From positions 10,553,262-10,617,261 of the forward strand of contig OX421962.1 in assembly GCA_949128115.1 (NCBI GenBank): DNA of 64,000 bases, read 5' to 3'. This stretch comes from Anaspis maculata (Eukaryota > Arthropoda > Insecta > Coleoptera > Scraptiidae). Below, piece by piece: positions 23,378 to 34,198 of this stretch. The notes beneath the pieces are model-generated. The model made no database searches. It saw nothing but the letters and a program-made list of their open reading frames with translations, and was not told the DNA's origin. The position numbers and the translations under genes are program-made. The first letter of the stretch is position 1. Every line of letters begins with the position of its first letter.

Positions 23378-24000
23378 AGTCTCTATAGTCGGAGAGCTAG
23401 CGACAAAAAAAAGTGCAACAGTTTTCTAAAGGCTGAAACTCTGTAATATGTTAGATTACTCTATTACATCCATAAAATAAACAGTCAGACACCGGTTCAT
23501 TAGAACCTGCTCAATCGGCAGCCAAAAGAAGTCCGAAATGCCCGAACGGACAGTTCTGACAACGCACAGCTTTGTTGTCTGACGCACAACTCTGTTGTCT
23601 GACCCACAGCTGTCAACTGTTGTCTGAGTTACGGCTATGACCGCACACCTAGGTACTTACCTCTCTTCATTAGATGGTTCCATTACTTGATTTTTTCCCC
23701 AAATCTGTATGTCGCTACTGGCGATTCATTTGAGCCGTAACTCAGACAACAGCTGCAACTGTTGATATATTTGCATCAGACAACAGAGCTGTGCGTCAGA
23801 TAACAATGCTGTGCGTTGTCAGAACTGTCCGTTCCGGCATTTTGGACTTCTTTTGGCTGCCGATTGAGCAGGTTCTAATGAACCGGTGTCTGACTGTTTA
23901 TTTTATAAATGTAATTGAGTAATCTAACATATTCCAGAGTTTCAGCCTTTAGAAAACTGTTGCACTTTTTTTTGTCGCCAGCTCTTGGACTACTAGTATT
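23378..24000. mobile_element. Foldback MITE, about 620 bp
   Basis: Arms of about 250 bp (23390-23643 and 23733-23990) are reverse complements at high identity. The ends read GAGCTAGCGACAAAAAAAAG and the complement TTTTTTTTGTCGCCAGCTC. Each arm contains several copies of a short word, ACAACAGAGCTGTGCGTC and variants, so the arms are internally repetitive. No coding capacity. Confidence 0.85.
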
Positions 24001-24100
24001 AAAATTCATTTTTTCCAAAACCCGTGGAACATCCCTGTTTCGTCCCTGCCGAATACAGTTTATGCCACAATTCACGTTGGCTATGACAGTAAAAAGTGGT

Positions 24101-24442
24101 TGTTAGGCGTAACCATGGGGCGTAACGTAATAATAATAGGAGAAAAACCGAACGCGAGACCGAACGTCAGACCTGACAGGTCGAATCTCCGCGCTCCTGG
24201 TTGCTGCATCGCCGTTGGTCCTCGCCGTTCTGCGCGTCCGCAGGCCACACGCCAGGCACTTCTAAAACCGGTCGGTGTCGAACCACTCATATTTATTCTC
24301 ATTTGTATCCCTATTCATTCCGTCATATATATTTCTTTTGTCAATCAATCCTTGCATTAATGCGTAATTCCTCCCTGCACGTCCCTTAATTTTGTGTTTT
24401 GTGTGATCGCTGAGCATCGGAGCTCTTGGGGGGTATTTTACA
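24101..24442 (-). repeat. Candidate LTR with adjacent polypurine tract
   Basis: 342 bp starting TGTTAGGCG and ending ATTTTACA (TG...CA). Immediately to its right, the minus strand reads GTGGGGGGTGTT, a polypurine tract placed where a minus-strand element's 3' LTR would need it. No partner LTR was found in the window, and the LTR at 25688 is of a different family. An element fragment is likely but unproven. Confidence 0.45.
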
Positions 24443-25440
24443 AACACCCCCCACATCTTTGTGTCCACGCGGACCTTTACGTAGCGACAATTCCATTGAG
24501 CGCATCGATTGCAAGGTAAATTACATGAAAATCATAAACACGACAGTCACGACACCTGGCATCTTGATCGGCTTTTCTTTTGCCGGCTTGTCCTCGAAAA
24601 CTGTTACCACCCAACAAACTAATCTTCGCAACAAACCAATGTCGCTACGCTAATCCCAACTCCAGCCTGTCGGCGAAGAGGTGAACTGATGTAATCGCCC
24701 TATCCCAGGAAATATTAGGTGCTTTCCTTTTACAACCTGAACTAAGTATTCTGACCTAAGTTGTTAGTATCTCACTTTCGCGCATGTAACTTTAGGCAAG
24801 CAGTTATAAACCTTGCAAAACGAGTCTCGATTTTTCGATATTTCTTCGAGGTGTATGACCGGTTGCATATGGACGTTGTCACGTGGCCTGATGAGAGCTC
24901 TCTTCGTCGAGTTACAATCAAACAAAAAATACTAGCTGAGAAATGTGACAAGTCGGTTTTGGAGCGGAAGCAAAAGAAAAGCGAACCACCCTGTAAACGT
25001 ACAATACTTACATCTGTATTCCGTGCTCTCACTGCGATCCCCGTCCTCTTTCAGTGATATGTAAATGAGATAACACCCTGCTCATTGTGCATGATGACGT
25101 CTTCTAAAAACCGAACAAATCCAGCCGATTTAACACGAACACGACACGCACGAATCCTTATGATACGCCAATCCTTTCAGCAGGATCACAATGAGCGTGT
25201 GAGCACATTATGTTATGATTTTCGTTGTTTGGAGTTACATTATTGAGATTATCTCTCAGTGTTATTTTCGAGGTTATTTTCGTGATGGCTCGTTTTGGAG
25301 TTGTTGTCAAAATCGGATGAATGTGATGTGAAGAGGTCCTTTCGTGAGATAGTGGCGCAGGGAAAAGGAAAGTAGGCAATAATATATTGGTAAAACTAGT
25401 GTTATAATAATGACGACTTCTGTAATACAAGCCTGGAAAG
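24443..25440. other. Possible decayed LTR-element interior
   Basis: About 1 kb between two LTR-like blocks with no recognisable pol or gag motif. A 98-codon plus-strand frame (24761-25057) is rich in Lys and Arg but matches no family I know. Confidence 0.35.
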
Positions 25441-25904
25441 GTGCCTTATGACGGCATGGTGCCGATACTGCCGATGTATGAAATTGCGCGTTATATGGCA
25501 TGCCCTCCAAGACTGTACCTATGTCCGTTCAAAAGACGCAATTTTGCAGATTTTCGGACAAAATGCGTGTTTACTTCTCCGTTCTCCATCCGTTGTCCAA
25601 CGAGCCGGTGTGCTCCTGCTGTGGGCGTCGTCTTGGAGAGTCTCGGCGATCTCTGGAGTCGTCTTCGGCCCCACGTTGGGCGCCAATTGTTACGATTTTA
25701 CACTTTCTTATTAACGAAAACTTTAGTAAAACAGATGTTGAACAATATTAGTAGAAATGATTGATGTGAAGAGTTCGAGCGGCAACGGCACGCTTGCTTT
25801 TTGACTCCCATCCCATGGAGAATGCCGGCCCGCCGACGCGACGGGTCGGTTATCGGTGCTCTCTCTTAGCGCCCAGTGGTGACGAATGATGGGCGCTCGC
25901 TACA
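25441..25904 (-). mobile_element. LTR, primer-binding site and leader fragment
   Basis: The LTR is 25688-25904 (217 bp, TGTTACGATT...CTCGCTACA). Next to it on the minus strand is TGGCGCCCAACGTGGGGC, a classic LTR-retroelement primer-binding site (about 25670-25687), followed by a GC-rich leader to about 25440. This is therefore a 5' LTR plus leader of a minus-strand element whose body is missing. A partner LTR is not seen. Confidence 0.7.
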
Positions 25905-27858
25905 GATGAAATTAAAATATCTGATTATTTTCGAGGACATTGCAGGAAGGATTCTACGATTAGAAGACCAGCGATAGACATGACGGTGCTTATTTTGAAT
26001 ATGACGCGACTTCGTCGACTTTTTGCCTGACACGTGACAGTTGCTCCCGTCAAAAAAGATGATCGATACGTACCTATAGCTGGTTGCACAGTAGGTACCA
26101 GGGGCAAATCATCCATTTCCTCTAATTGGAAACGTGTATTCCAATGTGTGAACTGTGGACCAAAAGAAACACTTCGCAAAAGTCATTATGTAACATTGAT
26201 GTAACATTATGAATCATGACATCTTTATCAATGTGCTGAAACTCGCTCACGATCCTATGATTGCAGTCATAATTGACAGCTGGCACTTGCTAGCTAGCGT
26301 AGCATATTTCTGATAAATTATGAAATGAGTTACTGTAATAAATCTTAGTAACTCGCCCGATTCCTACATGAATTGCAGACAATGTGAATCTTGTGCAGAA
26401 GGGCCATACGCCAAACCAAGAACTGTATATGGCATTCGGTACGCTGAAGGAATAACGAAAATTGATTGGTATAACACACACATACAGCGAAAAACGGCTC
26501 GATCGGAAAGGTCTAACGGCCTCTAATTTGGTGCCCGGCCCTAAACAGATTAGCCACCCCTGTGTGACATTAACACCCTGCGGGCCAGAAATGTAATAAT
26601 CTTTCCTCTCTGCTGGCCTGGCCCTGCCGGGCTCCTCGCAAACATATTGTATAAAACCAACCGCAAGTGTTATTGACGTGGCGTGCCCCCTTACGGGCTC
26701 ATTATCGCTATGCGTGCCCTTTTCCTTTAACACCCCTGCTACAAATGTGATGCCCCCGATGGTAACGGGAGATCTGTGTGTGCTGCTATATGCTGAATTA
26801 GTGCGCGCTCTTTCTCTTCACTTTTCGTCCTCTTACCCCCGCGCCGCCACCCTGTACCCCCGTCGGCCTGCCAATCAACATTTCAATATGACCGAAAACA
26901 GAAGAGCTAGAGAGAAAACGCACAATGGGAGAGAGGCCTTTATGTGATAGCCCTATATTATTGATATTATTGCACTTTCCACAAGCCATAATTCATCCGC
27001 CAAACCGCTGAGTTTTGTTTTTGTGGTTTGTGTGTGTGTGCGCTGATGGGGTAGGGGGTAGTGGTGTGGCGGTGGGTGTATTATAGAGCGCGATACACAG
27101 TCGGCAGTCTATATACCCTTTTATCAATTATTTAACAAAATGTATTGTTATGTGTGTTGTCGACATTTAATAATCCAATCGGACGATCTTTTTGGCCGAA
27201 TTCGAAACGTATAATTCGCCAGCAAATAGAATGGATGGATCGATGAGTTACTGCTAATAACGTGTATAGGTACCTACCCATCATTAATAGTAATTGTATT
27301 TAATTATTTATTGAAACGCGAATAACAAAAATTCTCGGTAGAACTAGTGTTATAATGACGACTATTGTATTACGAGAGCGAAGCGGTGAGTTGAGCAATA
27401 TGTATTAGGTACAAGAAGGAATTGTAACGTGTGTTTTTCATACTACCTACTTGTAGTGTCCTATTCGGGCTAGAAAGTGACAGCTGACAGAGCGCCAGTA
27501 AGTGAAAAATGTTGAGACTGTTGAAAATAGTGAACGTAATAATATTGTAACAAGTTGCTAAACGGGCCAGTACGGCTCTGTGCTCTAATTGTTTGGCCAA
27601 AGCCACATTTGTCATGTCAATGGATACGTCACTTCACTTAACAAGACGCAATGTGTACCACGTGGTCATTTATTTCCTGAACAGAATAGTAAATTGTTTC
27701 GTTTAAAAGTAAACCGTGTATTTTTACTCATCAGGTTATGGGCCCAGACCACGTCCGAACAGGTGAACGTAAAAAGTTTCTCGGGATTACCGCGCGTTTT
27801 CAGGATATTTTAGGAAACGGGAAAGTCAACCTAAAAAGACAAAGGCACGGCTCAAGCA
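25905..27858. other. Intergenic, no gene recognised
   Basis: About 2 kb. Contains a short GT-rich/G-rich run near 27030-27085. A block of about 40 bp around 27337-27375 (ACTAGTGTTATAATGACGAC) repeats at 25397-25435 in the same orientation. No protein family is recognisable, including in the 147-codon minus frame at 26290-26733. Confidence 0.4.
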
Positions 27859-27999
27859 GGTGCTCCGTCGATCGCAAAGCTATTAGGCCGAGAGAACTTC
27901 AGCAGCTGGAAGTTCGCCATGCAGGCCCTGCTAGAACATGAGGATTTGTGGGGATGCGTGAATGGTGATGCGGACTATACCTCTTCGTTGATCCGTTAA
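27859..27999 (+). pseudogene. Copia Gag N-terminal fragment
   Basis: 46 codons then TAA. It contains NFSSWKFAMQALLEHEDLW, which matches the conserved start of Copia Gag (L-x-G-x-N-[FY]-x-x-W...L...LW). The rest of gag is deleted and the integrase region follows within 50 bp. Confidence 0.8.
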
Positions 28000-28039
28000 A
28001 TTATGTACACATCCAAGAAACAAAAACTGCCAAAGAAGT

Positions 28040-28733
28040 TGAAGAAATGTAGTACAGAACCGTGCCCATCTTGTGTGAAAGGCAAACACCAAAGAAGTCC
28101 GTCAAGCTAAGCAAAAAGCGATCCGAAAATCTGCTCCAAATGGTCCATTCCGATGTCTGTGGTCCCATGGAAACATCTTCGATTGGTAGGGCTCGCTACT
28201 TAATCACGTTCATAGATGACTGTTCCAGAATAGTATTTGTCAATTTTTTGAGAAACAAGAGCGACGTTCCGAAAATTTTGGAGATATTCAAAAATAACGT
28301 AGAAAATCAGAAGAGTCGAAAAATGAAGTGCTTGCGTACCGATAATGGAACAGAGTATCTGAACAGACAAGTCGAGTCGTTGTTGCAGGAGTCCGGTGTC
28401 CGCCACGAGACCACAACGCCGTATTCGCCTCAGCAAAATGGTCTAGCTGAGAGGTCCAATTGAACCATTGTTGAAAAAGCAAGAGTGATGTTGGTCGAGG
28501 TAAATCTCCCAACCGAATATTGGACTGAGGCTGTTTCGACAGCTGTTCACCTAATAAACCGATCTCCAACAGCACGTACAGGAAAAACTCCAGAAGAAGT
28601 TTTGTCAGGCAAGAAACCAGATTTTAAAAATTTGAAAGTTTTTGGCTGCAAAGCCATGGTGTATACAGGGTGTCCATTTTTCGAGGCTAAGCATGGGTAT
28701 CTCGCTTATCTTGAAAGATACAAAGTCGGTTAA
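28040..28733 (+). pseudogene. Copia integrase fragment
   Basis: Starts with the pre-integrase zinc motif CPSCVKGKH, then a frameshift, then the catalytic core. The first Asp is in VHSDVCGPM, the second in RTDNGTEY, and the Glu follows PYSPQQNGLAE. A TGA at 28462-28464 interrupts the next helix where an Arg codon is usual. The frame reopens and continues to FGCKAMVY at about 28663, where a foldback element is inserted and adds a meaningless tail. Confidence 0.85.
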
Positions 28734-29870
28734 ATTAGGAAAAAGTTGCGCTTTTTCATGACGATCAATGATCCAAAAAGAAATTTGACGTATCGATTTT
28801 AGTTTTTGAGATATCGTGGAAAAACAGGAATTTGAATTTTAGTTTTCATTTTTTATTCAAAAAACGGTTGAAGGTGGCCTTTTCTAATCTAGACATTGTC
28901 AGGGCACTTTTCAAGGGGAATTCAAAGCTGCCAAAATCTTTATTCTAGCTTTCAAAGCAACCGAGATACGACATTTAACTTTTTTCTCTAAAGGGCGCCA
29001 TATTGGATTTTAGTACTTTTGAATACGGTATATTTTTCTGGTAACAACGATGTGGCACATGTCACTGTTGAATAAATGTTCAACATTTACGTTTTTTTAT
29101 TGTCGGTGCTGATTTTGTTTCCAAAGCACTCTTTGCAAAATAAAAAAAAATTTTTTTGCTTAAAAGCAATCATTAAACAGTGACATGTGACACATCGTTG
29201 TAACCAGAAAAAAATATTGTATTCAAAAATGTCAAAATTCAATATGGCGCCCATAAGAGAAAAAAAGTTGGATGTCATATCTCGGTTGTTTTGAAAGCTA
29301 GAATGAAGATTTTGACAACATTGAATTCATCTTAGAAAAGTGCCTTCATAATGTCTTAATTAGAAAAGGCTACCTTCAACCGTTTTTCAAATAAAAAATA
29401 AAAACAAAAATTACAAATTTCTGTTTTTTCTCGATATCTCGAAAACTAAAACCTTTCCAAGAAATGCTCTTGGAAAAGAGGTGCTGAAGAGGTCACCACT
29501 TCTCACTTCTTTGAAAAATACCATTACAAGAAAAATTTCTTTATAATTAGGTTTAGGGAATGCGATTTAGTTGGGAACGCAATAGAACATATGAATTTAT
29601 CGTCTCCTTGCATAGAAGAAAAAATAAAAACAGTTTTTTTGACCTCTGCCAAAAATTTTTTTTTCAAGTGTGAAGAATGAATCGAACACAACGACAATTG
29701 ATGAAAATATTTTCAATAGACCCATAAGCTTCATTTATGACATACATGACGATACTCAATGATCGTCATGTGAAAGTTCTTGCATCTTGAAAATTTGGAG
29801 GGCCCCCATTGACCCCCTAAGGGACAAAATATCGAGTGCTGCGGGTCAAATCGCTTGTCTTGGTATAAAG
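28665..29870. mobile_element. Foldback element inserted in Copia remnant, 1.2 kb
   Basis: Begins with the TACAGGGTGTCC end seen on other foldbacks in the window. Arms about 28790-29075 and 29160-29455 are reverse complements (for example AAACGGTTGAAGGTGGCC against GGCTACCTTCAACCG). The Copia integrase reading resumes right after it at about 29871. The right terminus is not clear, and GTAT on both sides may be the target duplication. Confidence 0.75.
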
Positions 29871-30317
29871 TATGCCCATACCAAATCTCGTTACTGCACT
29901 CCAAAATGCAGTATCGATGTGTTTTTAGGTGTGTACCGCTTGCACTATAAAGGGTATCGAGTAATCGATCCTGTTACAAAGTCAAGAGATGTCGTGTTTT
30001 TTGAAAATGAATTTGTCTTTAAGAAGAATGTACTGATGACGACTAGTAATGAAGTTCATATTGAGTTTGAAAAAGAAGAAGTTTCACAAGATGCGAAAGA
30101 GTTGGAAGAAAAGTGTCAGTTGTCAGAGAACCAATATGGTTTTAGGACGGGAAGATCAACGATAGATGGCATGGAGAAAATTAAACAGATAGCCAGAAAA
30201 GCAAACGGAGGGAAATACAGGAACCGGAAACTGTGTCTATTGCTGACGTTGGATGTACAAAACGCATCCAACACAGCGTCATGGGAGATAATAGTCTATA
30301 GCCGTCGTTGTTTCTAG
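29871..30317 (+). pseudogene. Chimeric frame: Copia piece fused to LINE RT piece
   Basis: A single open frame joins two unrelated transposon fragments. To about 30070 it is the Copia segment after integrase: SIDVFLGVYRLHYKGYR and SRDVVFFENEF, matching the conserved phrase for that region. From about 30108 it is a non-LTR reverse transcriptase fragment with LSENQYGFRTGRSTIDGM and LLLTLDVQNASNTASW, closest to R1/Loa-type RTs; the usual Phe in NAFN reads Ser. It ends in a stop at 30315-30317. The junction has no element end, so this is a deletion or rearrangement breakpoint rather than an insertion. Confidence 0.8.
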
Positions 30318-31010
30318 TTATAGCTACTTGTGTCCACCCTTTTTGTGTTTGGCCGACAGAGCCCTGGCTAGCCCAATGGTGCTAATGGGGTGGTTGGATG
30401 TTATTTGGCGCCACAAGTTTTGTTTCTGTCGGAGAGGGTGTCGTGAAAGGGGGTTAAACTTGAGAGGCAAAATTTAGTGGTTTTACAAAAAGGCTTTGAT
30501 GCCGTAGTAGGTACCTACTGGAGTACACAACAAGTAAGTAAGTGCTATATGAATAAGTGATACAGAAAAGTGATTTGGGTGCAAGGTTTTTAACTGTATT
30601 TTCAGACGAAACGCAGCACAACAAGGGAAGTATTGCTCGGCAAATTCACCACGCAAACAACATTGCTTTGTACTTCGTCAACCAAGTACTCTCGGGATGA
30701 AGTTGAACTACCAACAGCTGTATAAATCGAAACGTTTCGTACTATAGGCCGTCGTATATACTCCGTGCTGTCGAAGCTGAACTGAAGTAGGCGACGCAAA
30801 GTTGTCCAGAGTCCAGGAGCCAGACATAGCTGACAATAGGAAGCTGTGTTGGTCCGGATGGTGATTTGTGACCGATTTTCTTCAGCTCCCGGTCAAGTCG
30901 CGTGACGATGGCGGTTGAATGACTTCAAATTCTAACGAGAAGTACAGCGGAAGCTGCACTGGTACAGATGATGATGACGGAACGATAATTTACAGCTGCA
31001 GGTAGGCAAA
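30318..31010. other. No gene recognised
   Basis: Possible LTR-related sequence: it lies to the left of the candidate LTR edge at 31569 and includes TTTGGCGCCACAAG near 30404, which could be mistaken for a primer site. No boundary can be fixed. Confidence 0.35.
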
Positions 31011-31128
31011 GATGAAAATGCTGGACGGGATTCTGCAGCTCCAGGTAGTTGAAGATGAAATGCTGGACGGGATTCTGCAGCTCCAGGTAGTTGAAGATGA
31101 AATGCTGGACGGGATTCTGCAGCTACCA
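31011..31128. repeat. 42-bp tandem repeat, about 2.8 copies
   Basis: Unit CTGGACGGGATTCTGCAGCT followed by CCAGGTAGTTGAAGATGAAATG. Starts at 31021, 31063 and 31105, and copies are nearly identical. Probably part of the LTR or flank of the gypsy remnant. Confidence 0.9.
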
Positions 31129-32113
31129 GCGGCTACAGTTGAAAGTGCGGAGTGCAAAAATGCAGTTTAAGATAGATAAGAAAAACCATAGAAATTCGAG
31201 AAAACTACGATTTGGAACAGGAACGACTACGAAAAGAAATCACTACGATTTGAAGACTTACCCTTGCTCTTCGTTTATCTCGTACGTTTTTCTCACTGAA
31301 CGGAGATTCGGAACGTAGTACATACAGTTCACTGGTAAACCTTCTCATCAAAATTCCTGCTAAACAGTAGCGAAAAGGGGTTCAGTTGTCCGCACCGACT
31401 TGGAAAACTGACGTTCTCCAGTTTTTTGTTTCAACGAGATCACGAAGCGGAATCGAAACTAGTTCGTGTGGCGGAAACACCGGGCAGGCAGCCTGCAAAA
31501 AGCGAAATTCCCTAACAGCGGTCACAGTAAAAATGCAGAGCCGTCCTAAGAGAATTTAGGACCGTTACACACCCCCGCTACTTCAAGAGATTTATCCCTA
31601 AATCTTGAGAAGATACATGAAATGGTGAGGAAACAAACTTACTGAAATTGAGGAAATGATGTATAATATAAACCCTATTCAAACTAAAGATTTTCCGTCA
31701 AGCGGAGAGGTTGCACCATCAACCACAGAGAGAATTTTTAAAAGACTAGGGACCTCCAAACTAGCCAAAAGAAGAGGTAACAAAAACAGTTGCAATGTCC
31801 AATATACGATTAGCACAAAAATGACGATAGAGAGAACTACTAGCGAGAAAGACAATCGTTACAACCCTGACATGAGTTTTGAACTAACACAACGACAAAA
31901 CATACCGAGAGCTACAGCAGTTTCTGGCTAACTAACCAACTGAAGAGTGAGGAAAATACAACAAGCGCACTTAGAAATTTTCCGGCAACAACCCAACGCT
32001 TAGCTGAGTATTGTATTTGACGTTACAGATGATTTCGCGCTCCCAGGCTGATAGAGGGCTTGTACCTCTGGTTGGGCTAGCCCTTGAACTATCCTAAAGC
32101 CCGCTCAAGAGGG

Positions 32114-32269
32114 CTAATTGTCAGCAAACGCTTCAAAATCTCTCGCATGCCATGCTCCCGCTGTCTGTCCATTCTCTCGCCGTAATTCGTACGTCCATGG
32201 CGATAGTTTTTTCCCAATCACGAACGGTCAAACATATTTTGGGGCCAGCTTCGCCATGAAGTTTATGTC
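32114..32269 (-). pseudogene. Gypsy integrase C-terminal tail
   Basis: Continues the integrase beyond the SINE with KLAPKYV and then, after a TGA at 32228-32230 where Gly is expected, PFVIGKKLSPWTYELRR, the typical GPF-x-I-x-K-L tail of such integrases. The frame ends in a true stop at 32114-32116. A 545-bp noncoding stretch then leads to the polypurine tract. Confidence 0.82.
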
Positions 32270-32270
32270 T

Positions 32271-32305
<35 letters not shown>

Positions 32306-32811
32306 TTTTATTTAATAGAGTATTATACTTTTGAAAAATTTTCTTTTTTTCGATGGAATCAGAAACTATATTGAAAAATAACTGACCCGTATTTTTTTAT
32401 TCAGCCAAAAATCGTATCGTTTGGCCGCAATAAATGAACGAAATTCCTATATTCTGCCTATTTCTGACGTCATTTTCATAGGCAGTATAGGCGGTGACTC
32501 GCTGTGACGTCAGAACTAGTTGATGTTATTTATTTATTGCGCCCAAACGGTACGATTTTTGACTGAATAAAAAAACACGGGTCAATTATTTTTCATTGTA
32601 GTTTCCATTTCAATAAAAAAATTTTTTTAGTATAATACTCCATTGTCTTATTTTACGAGGCGGCATTCAGCTATAAGCTGCTCTACCATGCAACCTCGGG
32701 GACAGCACAAAATATCCATGGATGAAGTAGGATTCGAACCCACACAGGGCAGCGCGAATGGTTTGGCTTGCCATCACCTGTACCACTCGGCTACCACCGC
32801 TCCTATTTATT
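32270..32811 (-). mobile_element. tRNA-derived SINE with (TAAA)n tail
   Basis: On the minus strand its 5' end is tRNA-like. An A-box-like TAGCCGAGTGGT and a perfect B-box GGTTCGAATCC (plus positions 32730-32740) mark an internal RNA polymerase III promoter. The 3' end is a (TAAA)n tail at about 32270-32310. TTTATT at both sides (32270-32275 and 32806-32811) is the likely target duplication. The cloverleaf cannot close properly, so this is not a functional tRNA gene. Confidence 0.82.
32318..32640. mobile_element. Foldback MITE inside the SINE
   Basis: 323 bp with ends GAGTATTATAC and GTATAATACTC. Long imperfect arms match (AAAATCGTATCGTTTGG against CCAAACGGTACGATTTT). It lies between the SINE body and the SINE tail. 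It may be part of the SINE family itself rather than a later insertion; no target duplication is visible. Confidence 0.7.
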
Positions 32812-33660
32812 CGAAAGTACTGTGTTCCTTTTCCACACTTGGTCACCTACGTTATAATTTGGATCCCGTTTTCTCAAATCGTAACCGTGCTTTTGCTTTG
32901 TCGAAGCCTTTAGCAACCGATCTCTCACTTCGCGATATATTTGAGGGTAGATTACATTTCGTCGATTTTGGTCCACGGTGACATCATCTTGGAGCTCAAT
33001 GCGATCCTCTCCGCTGGACAATTCTCGACCGAAATTCACCATGTAGGGAGTCATTCCGGTAGAGTCGTGTACCTGAGTCCTTATGGCACAAGCGATCTTG
33101 GCTGAATTGCTGTCCCATTTCTTATGATTTTCCTGGACGTAGCATCGCAGCATGGTGCCAATCGTCCGATTGACACGTTCCGTCGGATTGGCCTGCGCGT
33201 GGTAGAATGCCGTAAACGGAATCTCAAACCCATAGGTCGCGGCCAGTTCGGTGAAAACTCGACTCTTGAATTGCACTCCGTTATCGACGATGAGTTTTTT
33301 CGGCACCCCAAAGAACAACAGCAAGCTTTCTTCGATGACTTTACAAACGAAACGAGCCTCTGAAGGAATGATGAGAGGGAACTTAGAAAAGCAGTCCAAT
33401 ATCATCAAGATGAACTTGTGTCCGTTCGTCGAACGAGGAAAAGGACCCATCAAATCGCAAGAAACCACTTTCCACGGAACGTCAGCAATTTCGTTTGGGA
33501 CCATAAACCCTTCAGCGGGTCGCTGAGTTGGCTTGCTTCCACCACACGTGAGACAACGACGTACATAACTAGTGACGTCAGCGCGCAGCTTTGGCCAGAA
33601 GTATCTTTCCGAAATACGTGCGTAGGTACGTTTTGTGGATTCCTGCGTGACCTGCACGGG
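32806..33660 (-). pseudogene. Gypsy integrase fragment
   Basis: In frame from about 33650. It has the zinc-finger cysteines in RRCLTCGG, then the DDE core: Asp in SCDLMGPF, Asp in IVDNGVQF and Glu in NPTERVNRT. A GDQVWKRN motif of the C-terminal domain follows. The frame runs into the SINE at 32805. The tail resumes at 32269 on the far side, in the same frame if the SINE is ignored, so the SINE was a clean insertion into an integrase gene. Confidence 0.87.
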
Positions 33661-34198
33661 CATCGTCGTGACAACGAAATAAGATCCGAGCGCGATCCTC
33701 CTTCGGGACGACCAACTTCCAATTATCGGAATCTTTCGGGACGTACATGACGTTGGGTCGCTGGTCCACATACTTGTAAAGCTTGCCGTCCTGGATTCTC
33801 CACGTTCCGTAGGTTAACGGATCAGCTTCCACTTTTGCCAACATCCTGCGAAACCACGGATCTCTTGGGGTGTCTTCTGGTGGTTGTTGGGGTGCTTCAT
33901 CGACAACATCAATCGGAGCTGGGACGGTTCGAGAGAGAAGATCAGGCACGACGTGTTCGCGGCCCTTGCGATGGGTGATGGTGTAGTCGTACTGTTGCAG
34001 CTTCACGGCCCAACGAGTTAAACGACCAGATGGCTCCTTCAGGCTGCCCAACCAAAGCAGAGAATGGTGGTCCGTGACAGCCGTGAAATGGGCCCCCTCC
34101 ACATATGGGCGCAGCTTCTCAATAGACCACACCACGGCCAAGCACTCTCGCTGCACTGTGCTGTAATTTCGTTCAGCACGGGACAGAGTCCGGTTCAA
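33578..34198 (-). pseudogene. Gypsy RNase H fragment
   Basis: 206 codons. Starts within RNase H at NRTLSRAERNYSTVQREC (the Glu of the active site), continues with VTDHHSLLWL (next Asp) and the conserved end PDLLSR, then the integrase zinc-finger start with HAGIHKTY. Near 33625 an extra four bases shift the frame, so the last 15 residues are out of frame and the true product continues in the next entry. Confidence 0.85.

Larger units (their letters stand above)
27859..30108 (+). mobile_element. Copia retrotransposon remnant, interrupted
   Basis: Plus-strand Copia debris in order: a Gag start (27859-27999), the pre-integrase zinc motif and integrase (28040-28662), then after an inserted foldback the integrase C-terminal region (29871-30100). 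Most of gag, the protease and all of RT are missing, and no LTR is seen. Stops and frameshifts show it is dead. Confidence 0.85.
31570..34198 (-). mobile_element. Ty3/gypsy remnant, RNase H to 3' LTR edge
   Basis: Minus-strand 3' half of a gypsy element: RNase H, integrase and a C-terminal tail. A polypurine tract, GCGGGGGTG (31570-31578), abuts an LTR start TGTAACGGTCC reading leftwards from 31569. The 5' half including RT is lost at about 34199, where unrelated repeats begin. It is interrupted by a SINE that itself carries a foldback. Confidence 0.82.

Noticed and set aside
24101..25904. LTR pair of one element (24101-24442 and 25688-25904)
   Set aside because: Both fit minus-strand LTR positions, but their sequences and lengths do not match, so they are different families.
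26290..26733. 147-codon minus-strand frame
   Set aside because: No recognisable domain and odd composition; probably chance.
32727..32803. tRNA gene on minus strand
   Set aside because: Same reasoning: tRNA-like head of a SINE inserted in the integrase gene.
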